Part shown: positions 1-8,988 of the stretch, piece by piece
How the letters are laid out: each line of letters begins with the position of its first letter
How positions within the stretch are numbered: position 1 is the first letter of the stretch
Assembly: GCA_003963305.1 (NCBI GenBank)
Contig: RXJR01000027.1
Location: forward strand, 59,843 to 123,842
DNA: 64,000 bases
Reading direction: 5' to 3'
Source: Candidatus Melainabacteria bacterium
GTDB lineage: Bacteria; Cyanobacteriota; Vampirovibrionia; Obscuribacterales; Obscuribacteraceae
Notes under the pieces: generated by a model
Told to the model about the DNA's origin: nothing
Database searches by the model: none
Seen by the model: the letters and a program-made list of their open reading frames with translations, nothing else
Program-made: the position numbers and the translations under genes

Positions 1-573
1 AAAGTCGGCGGACCGATTCATTTCCGGGTCTCGCTTCTGCGCTTCGAGGAGCAGCTGCATGCCGTTTAAGAAATTCCCGCTCTCAATCAACCGCAGAGCC
101 AGGTCACTACGTACGATACCAGGAGACCTTTGTAAAATGCGCAAGTCTGCATCTTCTCTCTGCAACTTCTGGCGCGTATCCAGATCTATCTTATCGCTCT
201 TCAAAAGCTCTTTTACAATCGCTCTTTCTTTTAGCACCGCCTTTTGATCGATGGAATCAGCACATCGAATCGCGTCCTGGTAGCCAGGCAAAGCAGCACG
301 CAGACCCTGCTTATTGAAGGAATCTTGAGCCCGCTGGAGACGCGACAAAACATTATCTAACTCCCGTGCCGTCATCTGTTGACTGAGAGTTGCTCTGTCA
401 ATCAACCGCTTATCGACCGGTTCTTTGCTGCCACCGAGCTTATCCGCTGAGCCTTTATCCAGGACCTTCGGATAAACATCTGCATGCAGTTTTGTCGGAT
501 CACAGACCCCCGTCACCGAGTCGCATTGACCAGACCTTTCAAAGGGAATAACACCACTTCGTTTGTTGCCCAT
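1..573 (-). CDS. N-terminal part of a TPR-like giant-protein family member (cut by window edge)
   Basis: The frame is open from an ATG at 573 to the window edge (191 codons seen), with a purine-rich ribosome site (GGAAGGG) just before the start. After a variable leader, about 130 residues match the N-terminus of the protein at 3473-7849: both carry blocks such as AADSIDQ/CADSIDQ, QEDADL/REDADL, LQR(A/S)PG and QLLLEAQ(Q/K)(K/R)DPEMN. The shared block is all-helical and ends in a TPR-like helix pair. It has no signal peptide or membrane segment. It is therefore a paralogue of its two neighbours upstream on the same strand. Function is unknown, and the C-terminal part lies outside the window. 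Confidence 0.8.
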   Translation of the reverse strand, partial: MGNKRSGVIPFERSGQCDSVTGVCDPTKLHADVYPKVLDKGSADKLGGSKEPVDKRLIDRATLSQQMTARELDNVLSRLQRAQDSFNKQGLRAALPGYQDAIRCADSIDQKAVLKERAIVKELLKSDKIDLDTRQKLQREDADLRILQRSPGIVRSDLALRLIESGNFLNGMQLLLEAQKRDPEMNRSADF

Positions 574-674
574 AGCCCTTCCATTGATTACAGCGCAGCA
601 GCAGGAATGAAACTTCCTCTGGCTATATCAATGATAAGGAGCAATTGTTTCTACAAAGTTGCTGTCGTACGCGC

Positions 675-3182
675 TTATTTGACGGGTTCGTCAGTAATAT
701 CTTGATTCCGCAGTCTCTCAATTTCCTGCTCGGTCAGTTGTCTGCGCGGAGCAGCGGGCTGTTGATCGCCACCACCTTGTTGAGGTGGTGCTGCTTCAGG
801 TCTGTAAAGACTTGGATTGACCGTGTTGTAATTCTGAGCAATCGTATTCGCTTCACCCGCATCTGCTGGATTGAGCGTGTGATGAGTGAGGTCGATGTAA
901 GTATTCATACCGCCTTCAACAGCGGCCTTACCACCACCAGCGAAGAAGATATCCGTGCCGACTGCTTTAGCGACTCCAGTCGCGCGTGCAGCGGTACCAT
1001 ATGTAAGCGCCTGGAACGGAGCTTCCTTGGCGAAATCTACGCTTGCATCCTTCCACGACTTGCCATCGAAGGCAACTTGCATGCCCTGGTCGGCACCAGC
1101 TACGCCGGCACCATATGCGAGCGAAGCGCGAGTCAGTCCGAATTTTGCAAACGTGCTTGTACCGGTAGCGGCAGTTGCCTCGAGTGCGCCCAGTCCGGCG
1201 GCACCTGGAGCGAATGCAGCTCCAACTCTTATCATCGGAACAGCCGAAGCGCCGCCGATCAATGCACCTTCGCGGAAGTCTTTCCAGGTAACGGTGTCTG
1301 TACCGAGAGCTGCAGCCTTGGTTCCGGTGAACACAAGACCACCGGCAAGAGCGCCACCGCCCACAGCAGCCATAATCGCTCCCGTTGTACCGATACCGGC
1401 AGCGATACCACCAGGTCCGGTCAATAAACCGACGCCGACACCGACAACCACACCTGCTACAACCGCACCAACAGTAGCGATTGCGTGCCAGTTACGCTGG
1501 AACCAATTCTGGTGCTTGGTAGCATCAAGCAATTCATCGATTTTAAGATCTTTGTTTGCAGCCAGTTCAGGATCAGTCTTTTTGACTTCTTCAAAGAGCG
1601 CATGAGCTGTATCTTTGTCTTCCCTGGAATAAGCAAGCACACCTTGCAAATACTTGAGGTAAGGTCCCTGCTTTTCGAACTGCTCGTTTTGCTTTTGCAC
1701 AGCTTCGATAGTCTTCTTCTCGTTGTTGAGACGCAACTGTTCGATCTTGTACTCTTCAGCGTCGGTGCTATCTTTCTTCTGCTCCAGCTCGGCAAGTTTT
1801 TTGTCAATCTCCGCCTTGGCTGCATCGAGTTTCGGCTTACCGGCATCAAGAGTAGCCTTTGTGTCCTGGAAATTCTTTTGCAGAGCGTCCAATTCTTTCT
1901 GCGCCTGGTTGAATCGATCAGGATTGTTTGTATCCTGCATCAACTGTGCAAACTTAGCCTGGTGAGCTTGAAGTTCACCCTGTGGCATGCTCTTACCGAA
2001 AGTAGCGTCAGATACTAACTTGTTGTAAGTCGGATCTGCCTGCGCAAATTCAGGTGTGTCAGAACCTACTGAAAGTGCGATTGGCAATGCATCATCATAT
2101 TTGCCTTGCTTGACGAGAAAATTTGCATAGTGCATGCGAGCTTCTTTGACATCAGCCATGATACCAACAAGAGCCTGGGCAACTTGCGGATTAGACTGAT
2201 TGTCTTGCAGCTTCAATTGAGCAGCAAGGAACTTCTGGTCGATAGACTCGCCCAACTGCCAGGCTTCTTTGTAGCGCTGTTCGGCTTTTGCAGTATCGCC
2301 AGACTGAGCGAGGGCATCAGCATCTTTCAACATACGCAGGATGTTCTGACCCTTTTCGTTTTGAGTAACGGCATAGTCGGTTTTGACTGCATCGTTTACC
2401 GAAGCATACAAAGGTGAATTGAATACTTCTTGATTGGTGCGTCCGGCCTGAGCGGTTAGTAAAAATGCATCAGCGAGTTCCTTTTCAGATGGCTTCGGAA
2501 CTCCAGTTGTTTTGTATGCTTCCATGCTGGCCATGGGATTGTCTGTCAAACCTTCAGCCTTGAGCATGGCATAAGTCAACATGGCAGTACCTGGCGCCAT
2601 GCGAGCTGACTGCAACACTGCTTGATCTTGAGCAAGTTGACGAAGTTCTGGATTGTTTGCCGCTTTCTGAGCGAAATCTGCGCTGTTCGGATCGATACCG
2701 AGTTTGGTGGCAGCGTCATGCAATTTAGCTGTAGCAGCATTCAAGTTTTGTTCCAGGTTCGGATTATTCTTGACCAGCTCGTTTGAGGCAGTGATGGCAT
2801 TCTGGCAATCTTGATTGATCAATACACGCAAAGATTCAACGCGCTCAGCGACAGTGGTTTCGCGAATCTGTCCATTAGCATCTTTGTACTGAATAACATC
2901 TGTTTCTTTATGACCGGCTTGCAAAATAGTAGAAATTTCTCTGCCGGCAGACTGTGCCTCAGCAATCAATTTGTTTGGATAAACAGCTGTTTGGTCTGGC
3001 TTGACCGAGCTGAGAGACTGATCTGAAACTCTCGAAACGTCGCGAGTTCTCTGTGAGCGGCTATCATCCTGCAATTGCGTGATGAAGACGCTACTTGCAT
3101 CAGTAATCGGATGCTGATCACCCTGGTGGGTAGCATCCGTTTGATTGGCGCTAGGTTGAACGTCGCGGTTTTGAGGAGCCAT
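675..3182 (-). CDS. Large helical TPR-like protein with C-terminal Gly/Ala-rich hydrophobic region, unknown function
   Basis: An 835-residue protein with no recognised family name. Residues 1-60 are polar and low-complexity. Residues 60-400 are helical with TPR-like pairs. Residues about 400-540 are rich in Lys, Glu and Gln and look like a coiled coil (repeated KLDAAKAEIDKKLAELEQ-type heptads). About 570-650 is a strongly hydrophobic Gly/Ala/Val stretch of glycine-zipper type, followed by a mixed Gly/Ala region and a polar Pro/Gln tail. There is no N-terminal signal peptide. The start is an ATG behind TTAAGGATTAACACAA. It lies 101 bp upstream of the partial paralogue and 290 bp downstream of the larger one, so the three form a co-directional family array. 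Membrane association or self-assembly through the hydrophobic region is inference. Confidence 0.85.
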   Translation of the reverse strand: MAPQNRDVQPSANQTDATHQGDQHPITDASSVFITQLQDDSRSQRTRDVSRVSDQSLSSVKPDQTAVYPNKLIAEAQSAGREISTILQAGHKETDVIQYKDANGQIRETTVAERVESLRVLINQDCQNAITASNELVKNNPNLEQNLNAATAKLHDAATKLGIDPNSADFAQKAANNPELRQLAQDQAVLQSARMAPGTAMLTYAMLKAEGLTDNPMASMEAYKTTGVPKPSEKELADAFLLTAQAGRTNQEVFNSPLYASVNDAVKTDYAVTQNEKGQNILRMLKDADALAQSGDTAKAEQRYKEAWQLGESIDQKFLAAQLKLQDNQSNPQVAQALVGIMADVKEARMHYANFLVKQGKYDDALPIALSVGSDTPEFAQADPTYNKLVSDATFGKSMPQGELQAHQAKFAQLMQDTNNPDRFNQAQKELDALQKNFQDTKATLDAGKPKLDAAKAEIDKKLAELEQKKDSTDAEEYKIEQLRLNNEKKTIEAVQKQNEQFEKQGPYLKYLQGVLAYSREDKDTAHALFEEVKKTDPELAANKDLKIDELLDATKHQNWFQRNWHAIATVGAVVAGVVVGVGVGLLTGPGGIAAGIGTTGAIMAAVGGGALAGGLVFTGTKAAALGTDTVTWKDFREGALIGGASAVPMIRVGAAFAPGAAGLGALEATAATGTSTFAKFGLTRASLAYGAGVAGADQGMQVAFDGKSWKDASVDFAKEAPFQALTYGTAARATGVAKAVGTDIFFAGGGKAAVEGGMNTYIDLTHHTLNPADAGEANTIAQNYNTVNPSLYRPEAAPPQQGGGDQQPAAPRRQLTEQEIERLRNQDITDEPVK

Positions 3183-3397
3183 TTGTGTTAATCCTTAAAG
3201 AATCAGAGACCTTTCGTGTTTGAATCTATACAGGTTGGGTAGTTTTTCGACATTGAACTTTACTGGTTTCCAAATTTGAGTTCTATGTATTTTTTCCTGG
3301 TGTACTTCGAGCTAAGAACTTACCTGTCTCTATCAATTTAACTGTCAGTTGTTTCAAACATGTTTAGGTCCTGGTTTCCAGTCTATCTACAGCGGAT

Positions 3398-3423
3398 ATC
3401 CAGAGCCTGTCAGAGCCCTGGAT
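3398..3423 (-). terminator. Possible weak terminator hairpin after the giant gene
   Basis: On the minus strand a 9-bp stem (ATCCAGGGC with GCTCTGGAT, one G-U pair) with an 8-nt loop lies 50 nt past the stop codon of the 3473-7849 gene. It has no following T-run, so it is at best a weak or Rho-assisted terminator. The rest of the 3183-3472 gap is AT-rich and must hold the promoter of the 675-3182 gene. A TTGAAA-17-GATAGA pair occurs there but is a poor match. Confidence 0.3.
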
Positions 3424-3472
3424 TTAAGCCGTTAAAATTGTTCTGAAACTTTCAGCAGGGTTTTCCTCCGTT

Positions 3473-6400
3473 TTAACCCAGTCCTGGAGTGCCTTGAGTC
3501 AGACCGCCGGGCTGTTGTTGCTGTTGCTGGGTTTGGTCGACCGGCTGATCTTGAATTGGCTGACCATTATCTTGTACCGGCTGTTGTGGAGTCGCCGGTG
3601 CATCTGTCTGACCTGCAGGCTTCTGACTCAAGACATTGGTGTCAGTTCCAGCGGCCTGCGGAGCACTCTGGTCTCTGATTGGCGCGTTCATAGCATCCAA
3701 CTGGTGACCAATTGCGCGGGACTGCATGGCGCCCTGGAACAACTTCGACAGGTTCGAGAAGTTATAGATCGTCGAACCGATTGCCAGTTGACCAGCTTGC
3801 ATACCGGTCTTCAGGTAATTAGCGCTGCCCAGACCTTCAGCACCCATCGAACCAAGAGTGCTGACCTTGAACGGAGCCTTGAAGTAACCCCATCCCTTGC
3901 CGATTGGTCCAGCGCCTTCAGCATAAACGCTCTTGGCCAGAGCGCCATCTTTCATAGCCGGCATGATACCGAGCCAGAGAGCATCTACAGCAGTGTTGTC
4001 ACTAAGGCTACGGTAGTTGGATTGAATGAACGAATCAACGTAACTCATCTGCTTACCGGTCTTAGGATCGATTGGTCGATCGAAAGCGGCGATTGAGCTA
4101 TAAGTACCGATGGCTGAGAAAGCTGAGGAGTAGCCGCTTGCAAACGATCTTGAAGCGAGTTGTCCAGCCAGATTTCTATTCTCGAGACCAAAGTCGAGAG
4201 GCGAGAATGCACCTTTAGCTCTTGCGTATGCGCCGGATGGTGAATACCACTTGCCGACCGCACCTTCGCCTTCCTTAAGAACTCCAGCCGTCATATTAGC
4301 CAGCTGAGCCTTCGAGTAGTAGCCAGACAGAGCCTGAGCGACTTCAGGATTGATTGCACCTGTAGTGGCATCGATAATAGGTTTGGCAGCGGCTTCACCT
4401 TTGGTCAGTGCGGCGAGAGACTCAGGAACCTTGGTCGTCTTGCCCATTGCAGCAACAAAGTCGCTGACGGTAGCGCCTTCAGCCAGTCCATAACCTTTCA
4501 CCAACTGCGGCGTGACTGCTTCGGCAGTAGCGCCCTTGTAGAGGAAATTGCTGACTGCCGAACGTGTGCCGACGATAGCGGCGACAGAGCCCAGTGCTGC
4601 AGTACCGTGGATGGCGCTGTTGGTCCAGCTCTCGTTTTCGCCTGTCACCAACTGGTGCACAGTATGACGAGCCAGAACTTCTGTACCGAGGGCACCGGCG
4701 CCGATTACGCCGTAACCGACTTTGGTCAGCTTTCCGCCTTCAACGAGCAAGTTTGCTGTCTCTGGATTCTTCGTCAACACTGCTGCAGTCAAACCTGCGA
4801 GAGTGAGAACGGCGGCAGCAGTACCACCATCTACGATGGCATTACTCCAGAAACTATCGGCTTTCTGCTTCTCTCTTCTCAAGTTTTCCGGCAAGAGAGG
4901 CAAGATGCCTTGAGCCATGTTGGAAAGTGTCGGGTCGAAAGTCTTCAGCTTATCGTCAGTGACACCATACAATTCCTTCTCTTTGGCCTTGGCTTGGTCG
5001 ATCATCGCCGAAGCTTGTTCAGGCTTGACCAATCCTGTGCCCTGACCATCTGCACCGGCAACGTAGAAGAGCGCTGCTTGCTTGCGAGTGGTGATTGGCA
5101 TGTAGAGCAGACCGTCGTCTTTCGATGTGCCCGAGCCCTGAATGCTCTGCATCATCGTAAAGAGGTCAGCCTGGCTGGCGCGGTCAATTTGCGGATTCTG
5201 CGAGTCTTTACCGAGCTGGGTCAGTTCAGCCTGGAATGCCTGCAAAGGCAGCTTATCGGCAATGCCGATGTTTTCCTTGAAAACGGCTTCGGCGCTGGCG
5301 TATTGCTTGTTCTGATTGAGCAACTGTCCATATGCCATGCGATATTGCATACCGAGCGTGGCACGGCTGAATTCTTGTTGAACCAGTTGGTGTGCTTGCA
5401 CTCGTTCTTGCGGAGTCAAGGCGGTGCCATCAGCCTTCTTACCAGACTGCAGAACCTGAATCAGTTGATCGGTCATCTGCTTATCTTGAGGTCCGAACAG
5501 TGCATCGGCTGACTTGACGGCATCCTGGAATTGCTTCTTGGTGGCATCGTTCATGCCATTTTGTTGCAACATCTGCTGAGCCTTAGCCATGATTTGATCG
5601 GGGCGAAGTCCCTGGTTCTCAGGACTGACACCGGCGACTGGCTGGCTCTGGTCGGTCGGTTGTCCAGGCTGTTGAGTGCGGTCACCACCGGGCTGTGCTC
5701 CAGGCTGTTGAGTCTGGTCACCAGTCGGTGCTCCGGCAGCCTTAGCGAGTACTGCATCGGGAGGCGCAGGCAGCTTGGTCAGGTCAATGCCCACCTTCTG
5801 AGCAAGAGCTTGCACATCTGGTTTCTGAGCGAATGCCTGCTGGAATTCTTGCGGAACGGTCTGGAAAGCAGCGCCCAGCTGAGCCTGCGCGTTCTGTGTA
5901 TCGCCTGCTGTCGAGGCAGCGTCAGCCAGGTAATAGCGAGTCAGGAATCTGCCCATCAAGGCACCCTGCATCTTCGCATGATCGGCTGAAAGGGTCATGA
6001 TATTCATCAAAGTGTCTTTGCCGATCGCCTGTTCGAGCTGGTCGCCAAGCTTGGTCAGGTTAGGAGCTTTCTGCTCGAGTTGAGCATGGATGGCCTGACG
6101 ATCGTTCGTCGAAGTGCTTGGATCCTGGTACTTGTTCCAGAGAGCGAGAGCATCAGGAGTCAGCTTCTGCTTTTCAGCATCGATCTGTGTACCGATCTGC
6201 TGCAACTGAGCTTTCACTTGAGGAGTCAGTTTGGCGTCGATGGCAGCCTGCAGTTGCTGGTCGCGAGCCATAGTTTGCTGCGCAAGTGCGGTGAATTCGG
6301 CATCAGCTTTCTGTTGAGCGGCCTGGAATTCAGGAAGCAATTGTTGATATGCAGCTTTGACGTCACCCTTCTGAGCAACGACTTGTTGGAATTTCTGCTC

Positions 6401-7849
6401 GACGGTCGCTAGAGCATCAGCTGCTGAGCCTGGAGCAGGTCTGTCGCCTTGCTGCTGCGGCTGTTGAGTGGCGTCAGTTGTCTGCGGATTGCCGGTGTTG
6501 TCTACCGGTATGCCCATCTGTGCCGCGGTGCGCTGCCAGTAAGCTCTCAACTCTGGGTCGGTGCTGTTGTTCATCTTCACAGCATCGGCAACATATTTCT
6601 TCGCTTCTTCGGTGTCACCGTTTTTAGCGAGAGCCATGCCGTAAGTGAAACGCGTGATTGCCTGCTGGTTCTTTTCAGCTTGCAGAGCATTTTCGACCTG
6701 CATGAACTGCATCAAGTTTTGAATGTTCTGTGCACCCATAGCCTGATCGCGCTGCCCCAGGATCTGTTGCAATCCAGGGTTAAGAGCTACCAGTTGTTGC
6801 TGAATCTGCTGTCTCTCTTGTGGAGAGGAAGCTTTGTCCATCGAGTTGTACAGCTGGAACACAGCCTGCTGCTTCTCTGCAGGCATCTGCTTGATCAATT
6901 GTTCAGCAGCCTGGTCCTGTGCGGTGACAGCTTTGACGAGATTGGCATCGGCTAAGGGTCTTACTGCATTGGCGGCTTGAGCTTCAGCCTGTAGCAGTGC
7001 TTGCATCTTTGGTGACTGCCCGGCATCAGCATTAGCAATCGCTTGCTGGAATGCTTGTTTGACTTCAGGAGTCATGGTGCGAGGACCGGTGACCGTACCG
7101 AAGGCTTGCTGAACTACTTCTACTGGTGTACGACCCTGCGCATCGAGCGGTGACAGACGTGTTTGCTGTTGCTGCTGTTGAACATCGCCAGGCTGCTGTG
7201 GTTGAGTCTGGTCATATCTCTGTTGTGGTTGGGTCTGGTCGTAGCGCTGCTGTGGCTGTTGCTGTGATTGATCGTAAGGCTGTTGCTGCTGCGAACGAGG
7301 CGCCGCATCGATTGCATTCTTTAAATGACGTTGGAAGTTCGGGTCCTGATTCATTTCAGGATCCTTTTGCTGCGCTTCCAATAAAAGTTGCGTTCCATAA
7401 TACTGATCGCCGTTGCGAATCATCAGCAAAGCGAAGTTGGCGCGGGCAAAACCAGGCGCCCGTTGAAGAGTGTGGAGATCGGCATCTTCCTGGACAAGGG
7501 CACGACGGGTCTGAGCATCCAGATTCTGACTCTGGAGCATTTGTCTGACATTTTCTCGTTCGCGAGCTACTGCTTGCTGATCGATGCTATCAGCAGCGCG
7601 GATTGCGGCTGTGTACTCGCCGGTTGCGGCTCTCACTCCTCTTTGCTCGAAAGTCAATTCGGCGTTTTGCAAGTGGCTCAAAACGCCGTTCAGCTCTTGA
7701 GCGACCATTTGCTGGCTTTGTGAGATTCGGTCACGACCTTGATTGCCGTAGACTTCGTTCTGCATGCGATCGGTGCCCTGAGGCTGCCTTCCATCTGCAA
7801 CTTGAGTCTGGTCGGTGTTTCTAGGGTCTTCGTAGCCTCTGCTGCCCAT
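3473..7849 (-). CDS. Giant (1458 aa) Gln/Ala-rich TPR-module protein with C-terminal hydrophobic domain, unknown function
   Basis: It begins with a short polar leader, then the family N-terminal block (about 50-180) shared with the partial gene at the left edge. Next comes a Gln-rich spacer (about 190-235) with a repeated YDQTQPQQR unit, then three helical modules (about 235-460, 470-720 and 760-930). Each module ends in a TPR-like helix pair. The first two align with each other (VFQLYNSMDKASSPQERQ against ALWNKYQDPSTSTNDRQ), showing internal duplication. Gln/Pro-rich linkers separate the modules. Residues about 1030-1400 are hydrophobic and Gly/Ala-rich, and the tail is Gln-rich. There is no signal peptide. 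The protein looks like a scaffold with a membrane-active or self-associating C-terminus, but no function can be assigned. It is divergent from the GT2 gene at 8101. Confidence 0.85.
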   Translation of the reverse strand: MGSRGYEDPRNTDQTQVADGRQPQGTDRMQNEVYGNQGRDRISQSQQMVAQELNGVLSHLQNAELTFEQRGVRAATGEYTAAIRAADSIDQQAVARERENVRQMLQSQNLDAQTRRALVQEDADLHTLQRAPGFARANFALLMIRNGDQYYGTQLLLEAQQKDPEMNQDPNFQRHLKNAIDAAPRSQQQQPYDQSQQQPQQRYDQTQPQQRYDQTQPQQPGDVQQQQQQTRLSPLDAQGRTPVEVVQQAFGTVTGPRTMTPEVKQAFQQAIANADAGQSPKMQALLQAEAQAANAVRPLADANLVKAVTAQDQAAEQLIKQMPAEKQQAVFQLYNSMDKASSPQERQQIQQQLVALNPGLQQILGQRDQAMGAQNIQNLMQFMQVENALQAEKNQQAITRFTYGMALAKNGDTEEAKKYVADAVKMNNSTDPELRAYWQRTAAQMGIPVDNTGNPQTTDATQQPQQQGDRPAPGSAADALATVEQKFQQVVAQKGDVKAAYQQLLPEFQAAQQKADAEFTALAQQTMARDQQLQAAIDAKLTPQVKAQLQQIGTQIDAEKQKLTPDALALWNKYQDPSTSTNDRQAIHAQLEQKAPNLTKLGDQLEQAIGKDTLMNIMTLSADHAKMQGALMGRFLTRYYLADAASTAGDTQNAQAQLGAAFQTVPQEFQQAFAQKPDVQALAQKVGIDLTKLPAPPDAVLAKAAGAPTGDQTQQPGAQPGGDRTQQPGQPTDQSQPVAGVSPENQGLRPDQIMAKAQQMLQQNGMNDATKKQFQDAVKSADALFGPQDKQMTDQLIQVLQSGKKADGTALTPQERVQAHQLVQQEFSRATLGMQYRMAYGQLLNQNKQYASAEAVFKENIGIADKLPLQAFQAELTQLGKDSQNPQIDRASQADLFTMMQSIQGSGTSKDDGLLYMPITTRKQAALFYVAGADGQGTGLVKPEQASAMIDQAKAKEKELYGVTDDKLKTFDPTLSNMAQGILPLLPENLRREKQKADSFWSNAIVDGGTAAAVLTLAGLTAAVLTKNPETANLLVEGGKLTKVGYGVIGAGALGTEVLARHTVHQLVTGENESWTNSAIHGTAALGSVAAIVGTRSAVSNFLYKGATAEAVTPQLVKGYGLAEGATVSDFVAAMGKTTKVPESLAALTKGEAAAKPIIDATTGAINPEVAQALSGYYSKAQLANMTAGVLKEGEGAVGKWYSPSGAYARAKGAFSPLDFGLENRNLAGQLASRSFASGYSSAFSAIGTYSSIAAFDRPIDPKTGKQMSYVDSFIQSNYRSLSDNTAVDALWLGIMPAMKDGALAKSVYAEGAGPIGKGWGYFKAPFKVSTLGSMGAEGLGSANYLKTGMQAGQLAIGSTIYNFSNLSKLFQGAMQSRAIGHQLDAMNAPIRDQSAPQAAGTDTNVLSQKPAGQTDAPATPQQPVQDNGQPIQDQPVDQTQQQQQQPGGLTQGTPGLG

Positions 7850-8100
7850 TTATTCGTCCTCTGAGTGCGTACACGGAGCGCCAATTGTGCCTAGCTTACG
7901 TATCATTCCCCTCTTTGTATGTGGGGAAACCACGTAGTCGGGTTGTCAGTAGGTAAAAATTTTATCTTTACCGATGCTCACCCTTTCGGCGTTCTGGAGT
8001 TCTATCCGGCTCTCGAAATTTCTGGACACAATTTTGAAACCTTTCCTCAAATTACAGTGGGAGAAATACGAAATGGCAGTCAGGATGCAATACTGAGGGC

Positions 8101-8988
8101 ATGCCACAGATCTCGGTAGTCATTCCTGCTTACAACGAAGAACGTCGTCTCCCCTCGACTCTGGAATCCGTTCACGCCTTCCTGAAAGAGCACTACGAGC
8201 AGTTCGAAATCATCATCGTCGATGACGGAAGCAGCGACCAGACCATCGATATCGTCGACTCATTTGCCAAGCACCACGAAGGAATCAGGTTGCTAACTTA
8301 TGCGCCAAATCAGGGCAAAGGTTATGCGATTCGGACCGGTGTAATGCAGGCGAGCGGCGACTTGATTTTGATTAACGATGCTGATGGCAGCTCGCCAATC
8401 GCCGAAGTACTTCTTCTTCAGCAAGCAATCACAAATGGTGCAGACGTGGCTATTGGTTCTAGAAACAAGCCTGATCCACAGCGGGTTGTCGTTGCGGATC
8501 TCCATAGAAAATACATCGGCAACACTTTCAACATGATCGTTCAAACCCTATTGCTGCCGGGCATTTACGATACACAATGCGGTTTTAAGCTGTTCAAAAG
8601 ATCCGTAGCACACGACATTTTCAGAGTCTCTCAGCTGAACGGCTTCGCCTTCGATGTCGAAATTCTCTACATTGCCCGGCTGCGCAAATACAAAATCGCC
8701 GAGCTGGCAATCAATTGGAACAACGTCGCCGGCTCAAAAGTAAACGTCATCCTGGACTCCATGGGAATGTTGTTACAGGTACTGGGTATAAGACAGAGAG
8801 CCTGGTTGGGAAGTTACAAGAAAACGGTATCAGATGCGGTTCCACCGCTGCCGCTCAAAACGCGACCGGCGCCATCTGAGAACCAATCTGGAGGCGACCA
8901 CGATCATGCACACTGCAGCGATCCGTCACACCACCATCCAGCTCCATCTTCGCCTGACATAACGCCAAGCCAACCGGAATCGAAATGA
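8101..8988 (+). CDS. GT2 family glycosyltransferase, dolichyl/polyprenyl-phosphate sugar synthase type
   Basis: Transfers a sugar from a nucleotide donor, probably to a polyprenyl phosphate at the inner face of the membrane (family knowledge). The N-terminus has the GT-A signature PAYNEE (9-14), then VDDGSSD (about 40-46) and the metal-binding region NDADG (about 95-99). Later TQCGFKLF resembles the acceptor loop of Alg5/DPM1-like enzymes. The core ends near residue 245. The last 45 residues form a polar tail with clustered histidines (DHDHAH, HHHP) that is not part of the fold. There is no membrane segment. The start ATG follows GAGGGC. The stop overlaps the next start by four bases (ATGA), so the next membrane protein is translationally coupled and probably uses the lipid-linked product. 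Confidence 0.9.
   Translation: MPQISVVIPAYNEERRLPSTLESVHAFLKEHYEQFEIIIVDDGSSDQTIDIVDSFAKHHEGIRLLTYAPNQGKGYAIRTGVMQASGDLILINDADGSSPIAEVLLLQQAITNGADVAIGSRNKPDPQRVVVADLHRKYIGNTFNMIVQTLLLPGIYDTQCGFKLFKRSVAHDIFRVSQLNGFAFDVEILYIARLRKYKIAELAINWNNVAGSKVNVILDSMGMLLQVLGIRQRAWLGSYKKTVSDAVPPLPLKTRPAPSENQSGGDHDHAHCSDPSHHHPAPSSPDITPSQPESK

Noticed and set aside
645..1427. 260-codon plus-strand frame over the 675-3182 gene
   Set aside because: It is antisense to a coding region with strong family features and has no ribosome site or recognisable product.
4607..5512. 301-codon plus-strand frame over the giant gene
   Set aside because: Long mirror frame caused by the Gln/Ala codon bias of the minus-strand gene; the peptide has no domain features.
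7919..8119. 66-codon frame before the GT2 gene
   Set aside because: It overlaps the start of the GT2 gene out of frame, lacks a good ribosome site, and occupies a divergent promoter region.
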